Source: Cristatella mucedo
Lineage: Eukaryota > Bryozoa > Phylactolaemata > Cristatellidae
Assembly (NCBI GenBank): GCA_009760855.2
Contig: WPIO01000001.1
Span: 19,249,501 to 19,313,500 of the forward strand
Length of the DNA stretch: 64,000 nt
Direction of reading: 5' to 3'
This document shows positions 39,901 through 45,879 of the stretch, piece by piece. Each line of letters opens with the position of its first letter. Position 1 is the first letter of the stretch. The notes below the pieces were generated by a model. That model was not told the origin of the DNA and searched no databases. It saw only the letters and a list, made by a program, of their open reading frames with translations. A program made the translations under genes and the position numbers.

Positions 39901-42900
39901 ACTCGTCGAACCCGTTCATTTACATAAGTTCGCATGCAGACAGCGACAAGAATTTCGGCGGATAGATACATTCAAACGTGTACTAAAATATCTGTGCAAA
40001 ATCCGAGCTCAGCAAAGCTTACGCCTGGTCGTTGTTAGTCTAATTAGAACAAATTTTGGTGGATTGTAGTAATTATAAAAATATCTATATACAATTTATT
40101 TGTATAGCGCCTTGAGATAACTTAATCTCTATTCAGCCACTTCTCATATGCCTCCGGGCTCGAGCCCACGACCTCAGCCAGACCTTGGTCGGGGCGAGCA
40201 CCTTCACAGCTGGACCAAACCAGCTTCGTCGAACCCCTACCCACTACCTCAACTGGTCACCTGACTTCACCATGCTTCTCACTTTCTCTTTGCTTCGTGA
40301 GATGAAGTCTGTTGGCTACCGAATGGGTACCGAAAGCCACTTAGGCTGTGAGTGCGCTATACAAAACTCTCCTGCTTAACGCTCATATAGTCATTATGGC
40401 TTTGTGGAGTTATAAAAGGAGATATGTGACATTACATTGTGAGCCTGCGAATCAGGTTGGGTAAAATCCCCTATTGGTGACTTGTGACTTGGTCCAGAGA
40501 AAGCCGCCGATCTCACCATCCTCTAGGTAACGATAGGTAGCATCCGCTAGAGACTCTCGAAGCAGGGCGACATACTTACGAGCGCTTGCACTCCAAACCT
40601 ACAGTAGGGTGTGGAAGACGCATGGCAGAAGCCGACTTGCAAAAACAGATAACCCTCAGCTGCCTAAGTTCATTTTGAAGCAGTTAATCTTGAAGCGGTT
40701 GCAAGAATTTTTCTGTGTCGCTAATTTGTATGCTTTGACGGTGACCAAAACCCAATATGACTGCTTGTATGTAAGTGGGATAGGAGAAAATATAGTTAAC
40801 TAGTGGTTGGACATAGAGTGAAGAGGACATAGAGGACAAGCGAGTGAAAGTCACTGAGGATAATGTCACAGTGACTACAAGATTGGTGATGTGGCAACGA
40901 GAATTATTGGGATGACTGAAACGATGCACCGAGTTAAAAAGTCACAAAGGTTGAATGAAATTAAAAATTCCGACTGTCACTGAACTCAGTGTGGCATTTT
41001 ACTTTTCAGCCATCAGCAGTGGATGATCCCACCAATATTGCACCGGAGAATAATTAACAACCTGCTCGGAGAAGCACTTTGCAAGCACCGGGGGCAGTTT
41101 GTACACCGTTGATGAGCTAGCTACTGATTTCGAAAATGGCCTGAGAGATATTTTAAAGGTTCTATAGCCTAAAAGTCCTAAAACGACTGCATCACCGCCA
41201 TCATTAGTTAAGTTTTTGATTGCACAATATTCACTACTGTGTGTACCACTATGCAATCACTCCCAATGCTAACCCATTACAATGATACATCGGCTTACGA
41301 GTGTCTCGACATACGAGTGTTTAGAAATACGAACTGTATCTTGGCCGATTTTTTGCTTTGAGTTGTGAGCTTAAGTTCGGGTTACGAGCCAGCTGCAGAT
41401 ACTCACCACTAGTTGCAGCAGCGAACGTCACACTGTGCGTGGTTATTCAGGCCAATAAGGGTAGCACAGCGAATGACGTTCCGTGGCAAGATACTGCTCA
41501 ACGACACGGCTGTGACGACAAGAGCAGGCCTGTTGGTTCGCTTCCAGACAGACTAGATCAACAGGGGCTACAGACTCAGCAGCACATGGAGGTTTTGTAG
41601 GAAATAGGAATAGGTAACACGGAGGAGTTTATCTCTCCAAGTAAGATAAAGAACTAGTTGAGGGTGTGGGAGAAACTTTCGGGCTTTATTCAAAAGAAAC
41701 ACCCAGATAAAGTTTTAACTGAGCTTGCGACGGAGCTATTTAATGACAATTGCCTAACTCATTTCAGAAACATTTTGAAAGGAGGAGATGAAGCAGACCT
41801 CACTGGACAAGTTTTTATCGAAAACCCATGATGAAAACGAGGAAAGCCCAGCGAAAAGGGCATCAGGATCGGCGAATAAGATTCAGATATTCATTGAAGC
41901 CTTCCTCCTCTAACTCTATTTCCATCTTCAAGACGTCTGATCTACAAGTTACTCCTGTACATTAGGATTAATAAAACCTGTTTACTGCAAGACATTCTAT
42001 TGTAATTCCTAAAACAATATTCGTTATTTATAAGTACATTTTTTAATTTAAAAACATGTGAAAAAAATTGCAGTGTTTTTTGGAGTCCGGAACGGATTAG
42101 TGGCACTTTAATGGTGAAAATTGATTTGATATGCGAGTAATTTGAGTTACGAGCTCCGGCTCGGAACGAATTAAACTCGTAAGCCGAGGTACCGCCGCAA
42201 ACCAAACCTCAGCCGGGATGCTAACAGGTGACAGACTCCTAAATAAGTGTGAGAACACTCGCTAATGCCATTGACAAAAATGCATGCCTTTATGGGAGAG
42301 AAAAGCAAACCAGATGAAACAGGTCCAAAAATGCTTTACACAATTGAGGCTTTGATATGAACTAGGGGCTTTCCTTTTTGAAGCAAGCAAGAGCTCACTC
42401 GGAAGAGACTGCATGATGACTTTCGTGCACGATTCCAATTGCTGCCGGCATTAGATCAGGCCGGGGCAATATGGGAACGGCAAGCATCAGTTAGGCTTTG
42501 GAAGAATGGAATGCTGGCAAGTGGCATGTTAACAACAAGATGTGAAATGTGGCTAGCATGCCAATGGCTCAGGAACACACAGAACTAGACTGACGACTAG
42601 CATTTAAATGCTACGTCTACGATAAACAGGTACTAATTATTGAAAACAACATTTCCGCTCACAGAAACTCATGTATCCATCAGATGTCTTAGTCAAGAAA
42701 CAGAACCAAAGTACTGAAATTATCGACAGGAAGGTGAGCGATGTACTGCTCAAGCCCCTTCATGCTATATTGCAATGAACCCACGGACCTAGAGCCGTTG
42801 GGAGCTGTCCGGATTTTCTTAGTGGTTGAAAGGCAAGACAATGCTAAACATAATCAATGCACACACAGCTGACGGATTGCTTGCGAAGCCCACTGCAGAT

Positions 42901-43166
42901 CAAAGCAAAGTACAAAATCACAAGCTGATCGCGACTACTTCATAGTCATGTGATTAATTCTGCAAAGTCGCACAATAACACTGGAAAACCTGCACGGGCA
43001 TACCTTTGAATTGATTCCCGTCCTGCAGCAGGAGCAGTAGGATAAGCTACATATGGGTTACCGGTGGGGGTAAACGATTGACCACTGATGACTGGCGCTG
43101 TATAGGAGTGATACTGTGCAGGAGGTCCACTCCTAGTTAAAAATTCAGGCATCCAGCTAGTCAGAC
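5685..43166 (-). CDS. UBAN coiled-coil protein gene (ABIN/TNIP-like or optineurin-like), 5' exons not found
   Basis: Nine exon candidates over 37 kb join in frame into about 467 residues: 43004-43166, 29769-29863, 24846 (or 24822)-25003, 24353-24544, 22359-22417 (weak), 15125-15206, 10166-10267, 9260-9382 and 5685-6116. The first four encode a Gly/Ser/Pro/Gln-rich, probably disordered region; the middle ones are coiled coil; the last carries the UBAN motif DFNEERKARE. Disordered N-terminus, coil and terminal UBAN without a zinc finger is the layout of ABIN/TNIP proteins, which bind ubiquitin chains and restrain NF-kB. An optineurin-like paralogue is the alternative. The first exon shown starts with a split codon, so more exons lie upstream, in 43.2-56 kb or beyond. 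Introns are filled with LINEs, SINEs and DNA transposons. Confidence 0.7.
6370..6480 (+). repeat. Possible decayed tRNA-like SINE
   Basis: TGGCGTAACGGCTGAAGTCG is followed about 50 bp later by GTAGCAGGTTCGC, a spacing like A and B boxes. No clear 3' body. Weak call. Confidence 0.3.
7285..8650 (-). mobile_element. LINE-B, inverted, with two 3' tails and a nested SINE1
   Basis: Two LINE-B tails follow each other (7295-7360 and 7415-7480, each with the GAGAACTCAATCT hairpin next to an AAT-rich run). Reading leftward, the coding part shows LNSFGDRAFSSHAPKACNSL and LTSFKKKLKTHLF, and further right the reverse transcriptase end near 8440-8510. SINE1 interrupts it at 8120-8257. Decayed. Confidence 0.7.
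8120..8257 (-). repeat. SINE1 copy nested in LINE-B
   Basis: Minus strand: CCGAGCTGGTTTGGTCTAGC (A-box region), GTCGTGGGCTCGAGCCC (B-box region), CATATGTGAAGTGCC, then a tail TAGAGATTAAGTTCTCTTGG and AT-rich end. One of five clear copies of this tRNA-derived SINE. Confidence 0.8.
9260..9382 (-). CDS. UBAN gene (left), coiled-coil exon before UBAN
   Basis: 41 codons, LTEAELVYLADLYKKKTAEL followed by DEFTQKLNKKKKMAAKGFVAV, phase 0 at both ends. Acceptor CTTCCACAG, donor GCAGTG then GTTTGT. It occupies the position of the coil that precedes UBAN in the NEMO-like gene. The exact donor is less certain than the acceptor. Confidence 0.6.
10166..10267 (-). CDS. UBAN gene (left), coiled-coil exon
   Basis: Exactly 34 codons, DEAVHEQKRLELSNKNLKDQ then LEKSEEEVNNLKIQ, phase 0 at both ends. 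Acceptor GTTAAAG, donor CCAA then GTATGC. Typical coiled-coil composition. Its acceptor lies only about 220 bp from a long (CA)n tract in the upstream intron. Confidence 0.65.
10491..10617. repeat. (CA)n with (TA)n end
   Basis: About 105 bp of CA repeats followed by (TA)n. Intronic to the left UBAN gene; it causes the His/Thr and Cys/Val open frames. Confidence 0.95.
11196..11310 (-). repeat. Degraded SINE1 copy
   Basis: Reverse of the SINE1 order is still legible: TAAGAGAACTTTATC tail, CACATATGC, CTCAAGCCCTCGATCTCGGT (B-box region). Well diverged. Confidence 0.5.
11315..12825. other. No gene recognised
   Basis: Overlapping open frames at 12078-12571 exist on both strands, the longest 113 codons, but none shows a motif I know. 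Intronic to the left UBAN gene. Confidence 0.35.
12830..13545 (+). mobile_element. LINE-B 3' remnant with nested SINE1
   Basis: LVQNSVARPV-like coding traces near 12876, then PTSKPSETIPS-like and FKKKLTT traces, and after the SINE a LINE-B tail (CAAAGTGCTAAGAAAAATTC). Broken by SINE1 at about 13255-13395. Confidence 0.6.
13255..13395 (+). repeat. SINE1 copy nested in LINE-B
   Basis: GGTTAAGGTGCTCACCCGAC, GGCTCGAGCC, CATATGTGAAGCCCCTGAAT and GATTAAGTTCTCTCAGGG occur in SINE1 order on the plus strand. Confidence 0.75.
14739..14825. repeat. (GA)n microsatellite
   Basis: About 87 bp of nearly pure GA. Explains the Arg/Glu and Leu/Ser open frames. Confidence 0.95.
15125..15206 (-). CDS. UBAN gene (left), coiled-coil exon
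   Basis: 82 bp: one base plus 27 codons (KMTRECEELRSSLASLTAQL...QEKTARL), acceptor AACCATCAG, donor CTG then GTGTGT. Leucines at a/d-like positions and charged flanks indicate a coiled coil. It ends in phase 0, as required by the next exon. Confidence 0.65.
16255..16436 (+). repeat. SINE2 copy nested in LINE-A
   Basis: Best-preserved head of the family: GACCGTGATGGCACATTAGG, GGGTTCGAATCCTGCCGTGG (B box), CTTTATCGCCGCTGG, CTGTCGCTATGCAAATGCTG, TTAAATCAGCTAG. tRNA-derived. Confidence 0.8.
16743..16893 (+). repeat. SINE1 copy nested in LINE-A
   Basis: CTGGTTTGGTCTAGCAGTTA (A-box region), GGTCACGGGCTCGAGCCCC (B-box region), CATATGTGAAGCGCCCGAAT, AGAGATTAAGTTCTCTTGG, AT-rich end. Well preserved. 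Confidence 0.85.
17960..18110 (+). other. Possible plus-strand exon
   Basis: A charged open frame (QAQIPEAEERPQTKTAETGD then GNKE) ends exactly at a strong donor sequence GAG/GTAAGACA. No good acceptor or partner exon was found, so it may be chance. Confidence 0.2.
18513..18562. repeat. (GT)n/(GC)n microsatellite
   Basis: GT repeat ending in GCGCGCGC. Confidence 0.9.
18927..20589 (-). mobile_element. Tc1-like transposon, 1,663 bp, decayed transposase
   Basis: Inverted ends CACTGCCCTTCAAAAGG (18927) and CTTTTGAAGGGCAGTG (to 20589) are each flanked by TA, the Tc1/mariner target. The minus strand carries transposase pieces: FNLTGCDG near 19735, VWNAILW-like near 19640, GLNFCWQHDAD near 19505 (second Asp region) and WPSKTPDLKPIKHLQD near 19350. 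In Tc1 enzymes the last motif is PIExLW, so the third catalytic acid is now Lys. Several frameshifts. A (GA)n array of 91 bp lies inside the element at 18992-19082. Confidence 0.85.
18992..19082. repeat. (GA)n microsatellite inside Tc1-like element
   Basis: Pure GA array within the transposon, close to its left end. Confidence 0.95.
21075..21200 (-). repeat. Possible tRNA-like SINE remnant
   Basis: Minus strand GGGATTCAAATCTCATC resembles a B box with an A-box-like region about 40 bp before it. Low confidence. Confidence 0.25.
21330..21765 (+). mobile_element. LINE-A 3' end
   Basis: Encodes TVGDRTFSSAGPRLWNSVLR, FHATHYLNCSPDSAMLPTFF and CECVIQNSPA, then the untranslated end GGCTTTGTGGAGTTACAGAC and ATTACATTACATTA. 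Confidence 0.85.
22140..22315 (+). mobile_element. LINE-A fragment
   Basis: CTAGCTGAACTGCTACAGCC and the stretch to AAGCAGATTTGAACAG follow LINE-A 59385-59490. Too decayed to read as protein. Confidence 0.55.
22359..22417 (-). CDS. UBAN gene (left), weak candidate coiled-coil exon
   Basis: The flanking exons require something here, because 24353 ends in phase 0 and 15206 starts with a single base. A 59-bp piece encoding RKLLEGLVKKCQEVRQQEK plus AA fulfils both phases and reads as coiled coil. Its acceptor (CTGCGCAG) has a poor pyrimidine tract and its donor (AAAAA then GTTTCC) is weak. The minus open frame on its left is the reverse of a LINE-A fragment. Confidence 0.35.
22936..23170 (+). 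repeat. (AAT)n run plus decayed SINE2-like sequence
   Basis: (AAT)n at 22936-22973, then TGGCTGGTCACTAGGGATAA and GTGAGTTCAAGTCCTA (B-box-like), with AAGGCTCTTCTGCGACA resembling the SINE2 body. Confidence 0.4.
24253..24279. repeat. Poly-G tract (21 G run)
   Basis: GGGGGT followed by 21 consecutive G, bordered by other G-rich segments. It makes the Pro-rich minus open frames. Confidence 0.9.
24353..24544 (-). CDS. UBAN gene (left), 64-codon exon
   Basis: Exactly 64 codons from acceptor TATGCTTTGCAG to donor GAAGAG then GTATACG, phase 0 at both ends. It encodes VHGLPSMRPVTQVAGSDPPS and continues through GHAYSLPEIGETEGSMMP to a charged end (DKREMKIDSLHEE) that begins the coiled-coil half. The open frame extending leftward past the donor is driven by the poly-G/poly-C tract at 24259-24279. 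Confidence 0.7.
24846..25003 (-). CDS. UBAN gene (left), Ala/Gly/Met/Gln-rich exon
   Basis: Acceptor TCTTATACAG, start in phase 1. It encodes HRFDTNLAMSVSQSNKEMAA and on through GGVHMAAFELGGQQLIASRG to CDQPQ. Two donors keep phase 0: CCCCAG/GTGGCA (end 24846) and CTTG/GTAGGG (end 24822, adding VAAIDESL). The open frame continues further left but no longer looks like the same protein. Confidence 0.6.
25708..25850. repeat. (CT)n/(CTGT)n microsatellite
   Basis: Pyrimidine-rich array of TCTG and TC units; explains the Arg/Glu open frame on the minus strand. Confidence 0.9.
25850..26085 (+). mobile_element. LINE-B 3' end and SINE2 tail fragment
   Basis: TGACATTATGACATCAGC, then the tail CAGCGCCTAGAGTTTTGATT, followed by a SINE2-like end GGCCGTTAAATCAGCTGGG. 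Junk mosaic. Confidence 0.5.
26300..26330. repeat. (ATT)n microsatellite
   Basis: About ten ATT units. Confidence 0.9.
27158..27812 (+). mobile_element. LINE-A 3' part with a clean nested SINE1
   Basis: Encodes EQRIQSKVLTLTHKGRHGLA, FQPVRTLRSCVDNTLAVPFL and GPRLWNSLPQFLRNDIYSP, very close to 59308-59745. Interrupted by SINE1 at 27591-27728, after which CAAAACTCTCCTGCCTAACA resumes and the ACATTACATTA tail follows. Confidence 0.9.
27591..27728 (-). repeat. SINE1 insertion in LINE-A, target duplication GCTATA
   Basis: LINE-A reads ...GCGCTATA before and CTATACAAAACT after; uninterrupted copies (40355) read GCGCTATACAAAACTCTC. The six bases GCTATA (27585-27590 and 27729-27734) are therefore the target-site duplication. 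The insert has the B-box region, CACATATGCC and the AATAATAATAATTC tail in inverted orientation. Confidence 0.9.
27990..28110 (-). mobile_element. LINE-B 3' tail, inverted
   Basis: (AAT)n, then GATAAAGCGCACTCAGAGAA and CAATCTCTTTCTAGGCGCTT, the LINE-B end hairpin. Confidence 0.75.
28296..28730. repeat. Tandem duplication of about 295 bp carrying LINE-A ends
   Basis: GTGCTGACCTAAGAATCTGAG at 28299 recurs as GTGCTGAACTATAAATCTGAA at 28598. Both are followed by CACCTAAGAAATGATG, AATTAAATGTAATATAT and a LINE-A 3' end (CCACAAAGC). The second copy continues into a longer inverted LINE-A. Confidence 0.65.
28385..29340 (-). mobile_element. LINE-A, inverted, decayed
   Basis: Reverse complement of LINE-A: tail near 28390 and 28700, GDRSF-like region near 28870 (CTTCTGTCGCCAACGATC), KELRWLLVDQRMQSKVLMLA near 29030, and the GVVFDS region near 29310. 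Many indels. Confidence 0.7.
29495..29575 (+). mobile_element. LINE-B 3' tail
   Basis: AAATGTAAAGTGCCTAGAAAG, AGATTGAGTTCTCTGAGAG, then ATTATTATTAC. Only the last 80 bp remain. Confidence 0.7.
29769..29863 (-). CDS. UBAN gene (left), 31-codon exon
   Basis: 95 bp: one base, 31 codons, one base. Acceptor ATTGCTTTTAG, donor ATACAAG then GTTTGT. The reading HPFSYHTQVLVPVMLPADGR then VALSSVPDNIQ is the only protein-like frame. The outgoing G joins GA of the next exon to make Gly (IQ-G-HRFDTN). Both split codons fit their neighbours, which makes this tiny exon credible. Confidence 0.65.
29900..34080. other. Intron with no recognised gene
   Basis: Part of the 13-kb intron of the left UBAN gene. 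A LINE-B tail trace lies at 32085-32105 and (ATT)n near 33090-33110. A (CT)n array is at 33920-33951. Open frames of 60-100 codons (for example 31363-31635) show no family signature. Confidence 0.4.
33920..33951. repeat. (CT)n microsatellite
   Basis: CCCCCC followed by CT repeats. Confidence 0.9.
34085..34150 (-). mobile_element. LINE-B 3' tail, decayed
   Basis: AATAATAAAAATAATAATAA, GGCGGCTTTTATAGCAC and AACTAAATCTCTAAACGGG resemble the inverted LINE-B tail. It lies about 225 bp left of the palindrome. Confidence 0.45.
34375..36985 (+). repeat. Foldback palindrome, left arm
   Basis: Core positions near 34406, 34577, 34724, 34899, 35057, 35222, 35386, 35545, 35717, 35892, 36058, 36245, 36420, 36597 and 36777. 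The first units use ATTGCC cores; later ones shift to ATTGCAGTCGATTGCA. Between cores lies a recurrent AT-rich segment such as GGCTGCACTTTTAATA. Confidence 0.8.
36986..37133 (-). repeat. Palindrome centre: terminal unit C, inverted
   Basis: The reverse complement (GACAGATAAATTCGAACGTG, TGAGCTCGGCAACGCTTACG, CTGGTCGTTGCTTCCCTAAT) matches 39747-39880 on the plus strand. It is the loop between the arms and belongs to the right half. Confidence 0.75.
37134..39745 (-). repeat. Foldback palindrome, right arm
   Basis: Inverted cores such as GGCAATCGACGGCAATGGCC near 37500, 37690, 37870, 38060, 38240, 38410, 38590, 38740, 38920, 39090, 39230, 39390, 39545 and 39720. Odd units keep their partners: the GCTGCTTCGAACC unit at 35700 pairs with GGCTCGAAGAAGCAATCC at 38430. 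Confidence 0.8.
39747..40078 (+). repeat. Terminal unit C, two direct copies at right end
   Basis: GACAGATAAATTCAAACGTG at 39781 and GGATAGATACATTCAAACGTG at 39960 head two direct copies of about 170-180 bp. Both end in CTGGTCGTTG near a TAATTAGA-like motif. They are inverted relative to the copy at 36986-37133. Confidence 0.75.
40085..40226 (-). repeat. SINE1 copy at palindrome edge
   Basis: ATTTGTATAGCGCCTTGAGA (tail side), CACATATG-like region, CGGGCTCGAGCCCACGACCT (B-box region) and GAGCACCTTCACAGCTGGAC (A-box region). It lies between the palindrome and a LINE-A 3' end. Confidence 0.8.
40235..40440 (+). mobile_element. LINE-A 3' end
   Basis: CCCACTACCTCAACTGGTCA, EMKSVGYRMGTESHLGCECA and IQNSPA coding end, then GGCTTTGTGGAGTTATAAAAGG and an ACATTACATT tail. 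Confidence 0.8.
40445..41280. other. No recognised feature
   Basis: Open frames on both strands (40609-41256) lack any recognisable motif. Intronic. Confidence 0.35.
41288..42189 (+). mobile_element. Tigger-like (pogo) element, 902 bp, internally deleted
   Basis: Ends CATCGGCTTACGAG (41288) and, inverted, CCTCGGCTTACGAG (to 42189) are each flanked by TA, the pogo/mariner target. The interior keeps only the end of a transposase: LFNDNCLTHFRNIL near 41735, then one frameshift later KQTSLDKFLSKTHDENEESP near 41790, a C-terminal signature of Tigger transposases. Catalytic regions are absent, so it is a dead deletion derivative. Confidence 0.85.
42195..43000. other. No recognised feature
   Basis: Intron sequence between the Tigger-like element and the exon at 43004; nothing identifiable. 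Confidence 0.4.
43004..43166 (-). CDS. UBAN gene (left), exon encoding Pro/Tyr/Ser-rich segment
   Basis: Acceptor CTCTGTCATTCAG with a good pyrimidine tract, donor CAAAG then GTATGC. Two bases, 53 codons, two bases. Encodes LTSWMPEFLTRSGPPAQYHS followed by a Thr/Pro/Tyr-rich stretch (PTGNPYVAYPTAPAAGRES). The outgoing two bases (AG) are completed to Arg by the single base opening the exon at 29863, so the phase match spans a 13-kb intron. Confidence 0.65.
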
Positions 43167-43625
43167 CTGAATGACAGAGACATAAAGGCGATAGGTCGTG
43201 ATCTTGAGTATTGCGCAGTAGCAATCGGAAGTGGCAATTTTATGCAACATCACGTAGAAAGGACACAGTAGGGATTTATCCACTCAGGTTGATCTTGAAA
43301 AACTAGTTGTATTGATCAATGCTGCTCACAAACTACTTGCATGCCCAGCATTGCACAGGCAATTACAACTACAGAAACTCGGCTTTCTTGCATGTTTTTT
43401 GAACTGTTGGTGACACACAACCGTTCCCATTTTTGGTTTTCTTATCATACTGCCTTTAACTTCTACTGTGCCAGTCACAAAAACCGTAGTTCCTGGCTAT
43501 TTCCTGTAACATGAGAAACATGAGGATCTCCGTTCTAAATGTTAAAAGGAGGCCGAAATGGCTCTTAATCGAATTCGTTGGCCAAAAACACAGCCGTCAT
43601 AGCCTTAAATAAAATTAATTAATAC

Positions 43626-43700
43626 TAGCGGATTTAACCGCCTCTTTTTGTATAGCGACAGAAGAGCCTTTACGGCCATCGCCACCAGTGGTGATACATG
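43626..43700 (-). repeat. SINE2 3' fragment, inverted
   Basis: GATTTAACCGCCTCTTTTTG and AGCGACAGAAGAGCCTTTAC match the inverted 3' body of SINE2. Confidence 0.6.
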
Positions 43701-43719
43701 ATGCCGTGAGCCTTGCAAT

Positions 43720-44315
43720 TGCCACCTCACACCCCATCTCGTTGACCAGCATTAGCTCCAACTAAAGCAACGCATTGACTTCAAAGTTTTGTTGCTCACT
43801 TTTAGATCCCTTCATTCTTTGGCTCAGCGAACCTACCAGATCTACTGCCCCACCAGGCTGCGCATCGTACCACCCGCATTCTGCAATCTGTTTACCTATA
43901 CCTCGTACGCACCTCAAATCATTTGGAGACCATGCCTTTAGTTCGTGTGGTCCCAAAGCCTGAAACTCACTCCTGACTTGCATCACGACATCCCCTGACT
44001 TGACCACATTTAAAAAGAAACTAAAAATGCACCAATTTATGACAGCAGTTGAGTGAGTGCAGTGAGTGCAGTGCAGTGGGTCCATGTGATTCGACCTTTG
44101 TGTGCTTATGTGTGCTGACAATGTGCATGCTGCCACTAACCACATTTGTATGCTGACCATGTGCATGTCATCCCAAACCATGTTATTCTTGTTGTTTATT
44201 GAGCATGCTATGACTAACCAGTCGATCGTGTTTCCTTTGCAGCAAATGCAAAGCATCTAGAAAGAGATTGAATTATCTCAGGGCGCTTTATTAAGTGCGT
44301 TATTGTTATTCTTAT
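43720..44315 (+). mobile_element. LINE-B 3' end
   Basis: Traces of LLTSISSN.SNALTSKFCC and LKSFGDHAFSSCGPKA, FKKKLKMHQF, the shared 3' region (CATGTGCATGTCATCCCAAAC) and tail AAAGCATCTAGAAAGAGATT with an ATT-rich end. The minus open frame 43762-44256 is its shadow. Confidence 0.75.
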
Positions 44316-44319
44316 TAAG

Positions 44320-45285
44320 GGATCCAGCAGGGGCAGCCCTTTTAAAGATAACTACCGATGTCCTTCTATATGTGGCTATCACACCAGGTATACTAAACCT
44401 GGTGTCGAATGTCGCCTATGGGCACAAAACACTGGCAGCTGTGTCTTTGACCATTACAGAATTCTTTTTCGACATGTAAAGCTCCCACAGTTATAAACTA
44501 TGGAGACCATTGCTACTAAAACTTATCTAAAGCTGTTTGCTTTTTGACCTTTGCGAGCATAAAATTGTGTGCCTATGTACATCTAAATGGTAATTCCTTG
44601 GGAAGGCACGCTCCACTGTACCACTGCCCTACTAGACTAGTTATCTGCACCTGAGCGAGCGAGCTGCGACTATAGCCTGTTGTTAGTGACTTTACAATTA
44701 GATATAATAGTGAATCTATCATCGCTTTGATATTGTTGTTCAAAAGCATTCATGTTTTCGGCTGCTGCCGCCAGGGTTCGTGTATTGCGTATATCATGAA
44801 AGAAGCGACGGCTAGCAAGTGTTGATGTGTAGGATGCAATTCAATATTTCCTGCATCGTGCCCCAGGAATGATCACTGATTGTATAATAAACCCCGATTA
44901 GTTTATGATATGACTCTTAACGATGCACTTGACCTGCGTGCTATGACCAAGACCAGGCTAAAATCAAGCAACCGCTCGACGACAACCGATGCCACTTAAA
45001 CTAGCTTCTCCTACTTTCATACCTGTAGATTATTCAAAACTGGTGAAGAAGTTGCACACGTTCCTCTCTCTCAATTTAGAACTGCTTGCAGTCCCTCAAA
45101 GCAATCTTTCGAATTTTTTGTTTTGAGTCATTCTAAATAGCAAGCTGCCAGTCGTGGTAGTAATCTGTGACCTCCAAGAACACCAAAGCATCCTTTATTT
45201 AAGGCTTTTCTGACATAATTTCGATGCAATATGCAAAACAATCGTCCCTACCTTGATCTATTAATTTTTGCATTCATTTCAACGA
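44320..45285. other. No recognised feature
   Basis: No open frame of note and no repeat identified. The missing 5' exons of the left UBAN gene could be anywhere from here to 56 kb. Confidence 0.35.
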
Positions 45286-45289
45286 CTAA

Positions 45290-45525
45290 ACTGACGCCGC
45301 CCTCAGAGAACTCAATCTCTTTCTAGGCGCTTTACATTTGCTGCAAAGGGAAACGCGATTGAATGGTGAGTGATATCATGCTTGATAAAAAAAAACATGA
45401 ATAACATGGTTAGGGTGACATGCACGAGGTCAGCATGCAAATGTGGTTAGTGGTAGCATGCACAGTGTCAGTACGCATAAGCACATCAAGGACGAATCAC
45501 AGGGACCCACTAAATGCCTACCGAT
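45290..45525 (-). mobile_element. LINE-B 3' end, inverted
   Basis: GCCCTCAGAGAACTCAATCT and TTTCTAGGCGCTTTACATTT (tail), then the inverted 3' region through GGACCCACTAAATGC, matching 56855-57075 in reverse. Confidence 0.8.
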
Positions 45526-45795
45526 GTTGCATACTGGCTGACTCGTTTTCTCTTTCGGCTCAAGTGCATGACCCCATTCCCAAAAAAGACCCCTACACAC
45601 GATCTAATAGTCTCCCACAAAAGTATGCTATCATCAGTTGTTATCAAGTTCTGCACTTCGATACAGAACAAATGTAGTCAGGAGTTTCTGCCCTTCTTTG
45701 AATTTAGATTCATATGTGAATTGCAAAACCTTTAGATTCTTGAGATTGACGCTGTCCACACAAAAATTTTGTCCTTGCTCCAGCTGCTACATCCC

Positions 45796-45856
45796 CTCTC
45801 TCTGTCTGTCTCTCTGCCTCTGTCTGTCTGTCGCTATCTCCCTCTGTCTCTCTGAC
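45796..45856. repeat. (CT)n/(CTGT)n microsatellite
   Basis: Short pyrimidine-rich array of TCTG and TC units. Confidence 0.85.
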
Positions 45857-45879
45857 CAGTCCTGGTAGAATGTAACAAT

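Larger units (their letters stand above)
34375..40078. mobile_element. Foldback-like palindrome, about 5.5-5.7 kb
   Basis: Two arms of about 2.6 kb (34375-36985 and 37134-39745) are inverted copies. The inner ends match base for base over long stretches (GAACTAGAATGGATTG at 36924 against CAATCCATTCTAGTTC at 37185), and the outer ends match too (CTCAGGCCGTTGCCGTCG against CCCAGGCCGTTGCCATCG). Each arm holds about 15 diverged units of roughly 150-185 bp with a core like CCATTGCCGTCGATTGCC. Unit-specific sequence is mirrored in order, with paired cores averaging to the same centre near 37,065. No transposase or other coding potential is seen. The arrangement resembles Foldback, TU and Galileo elements; the sequence itself I do not recognise. 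Confidence 0.8.

Noticed and set aside
43762-44256. 164-codon minus frame as a gene
   Set aside because: It is the reverse of a LINE-B 3' end whose plus-strand protein traces and tail are clear.
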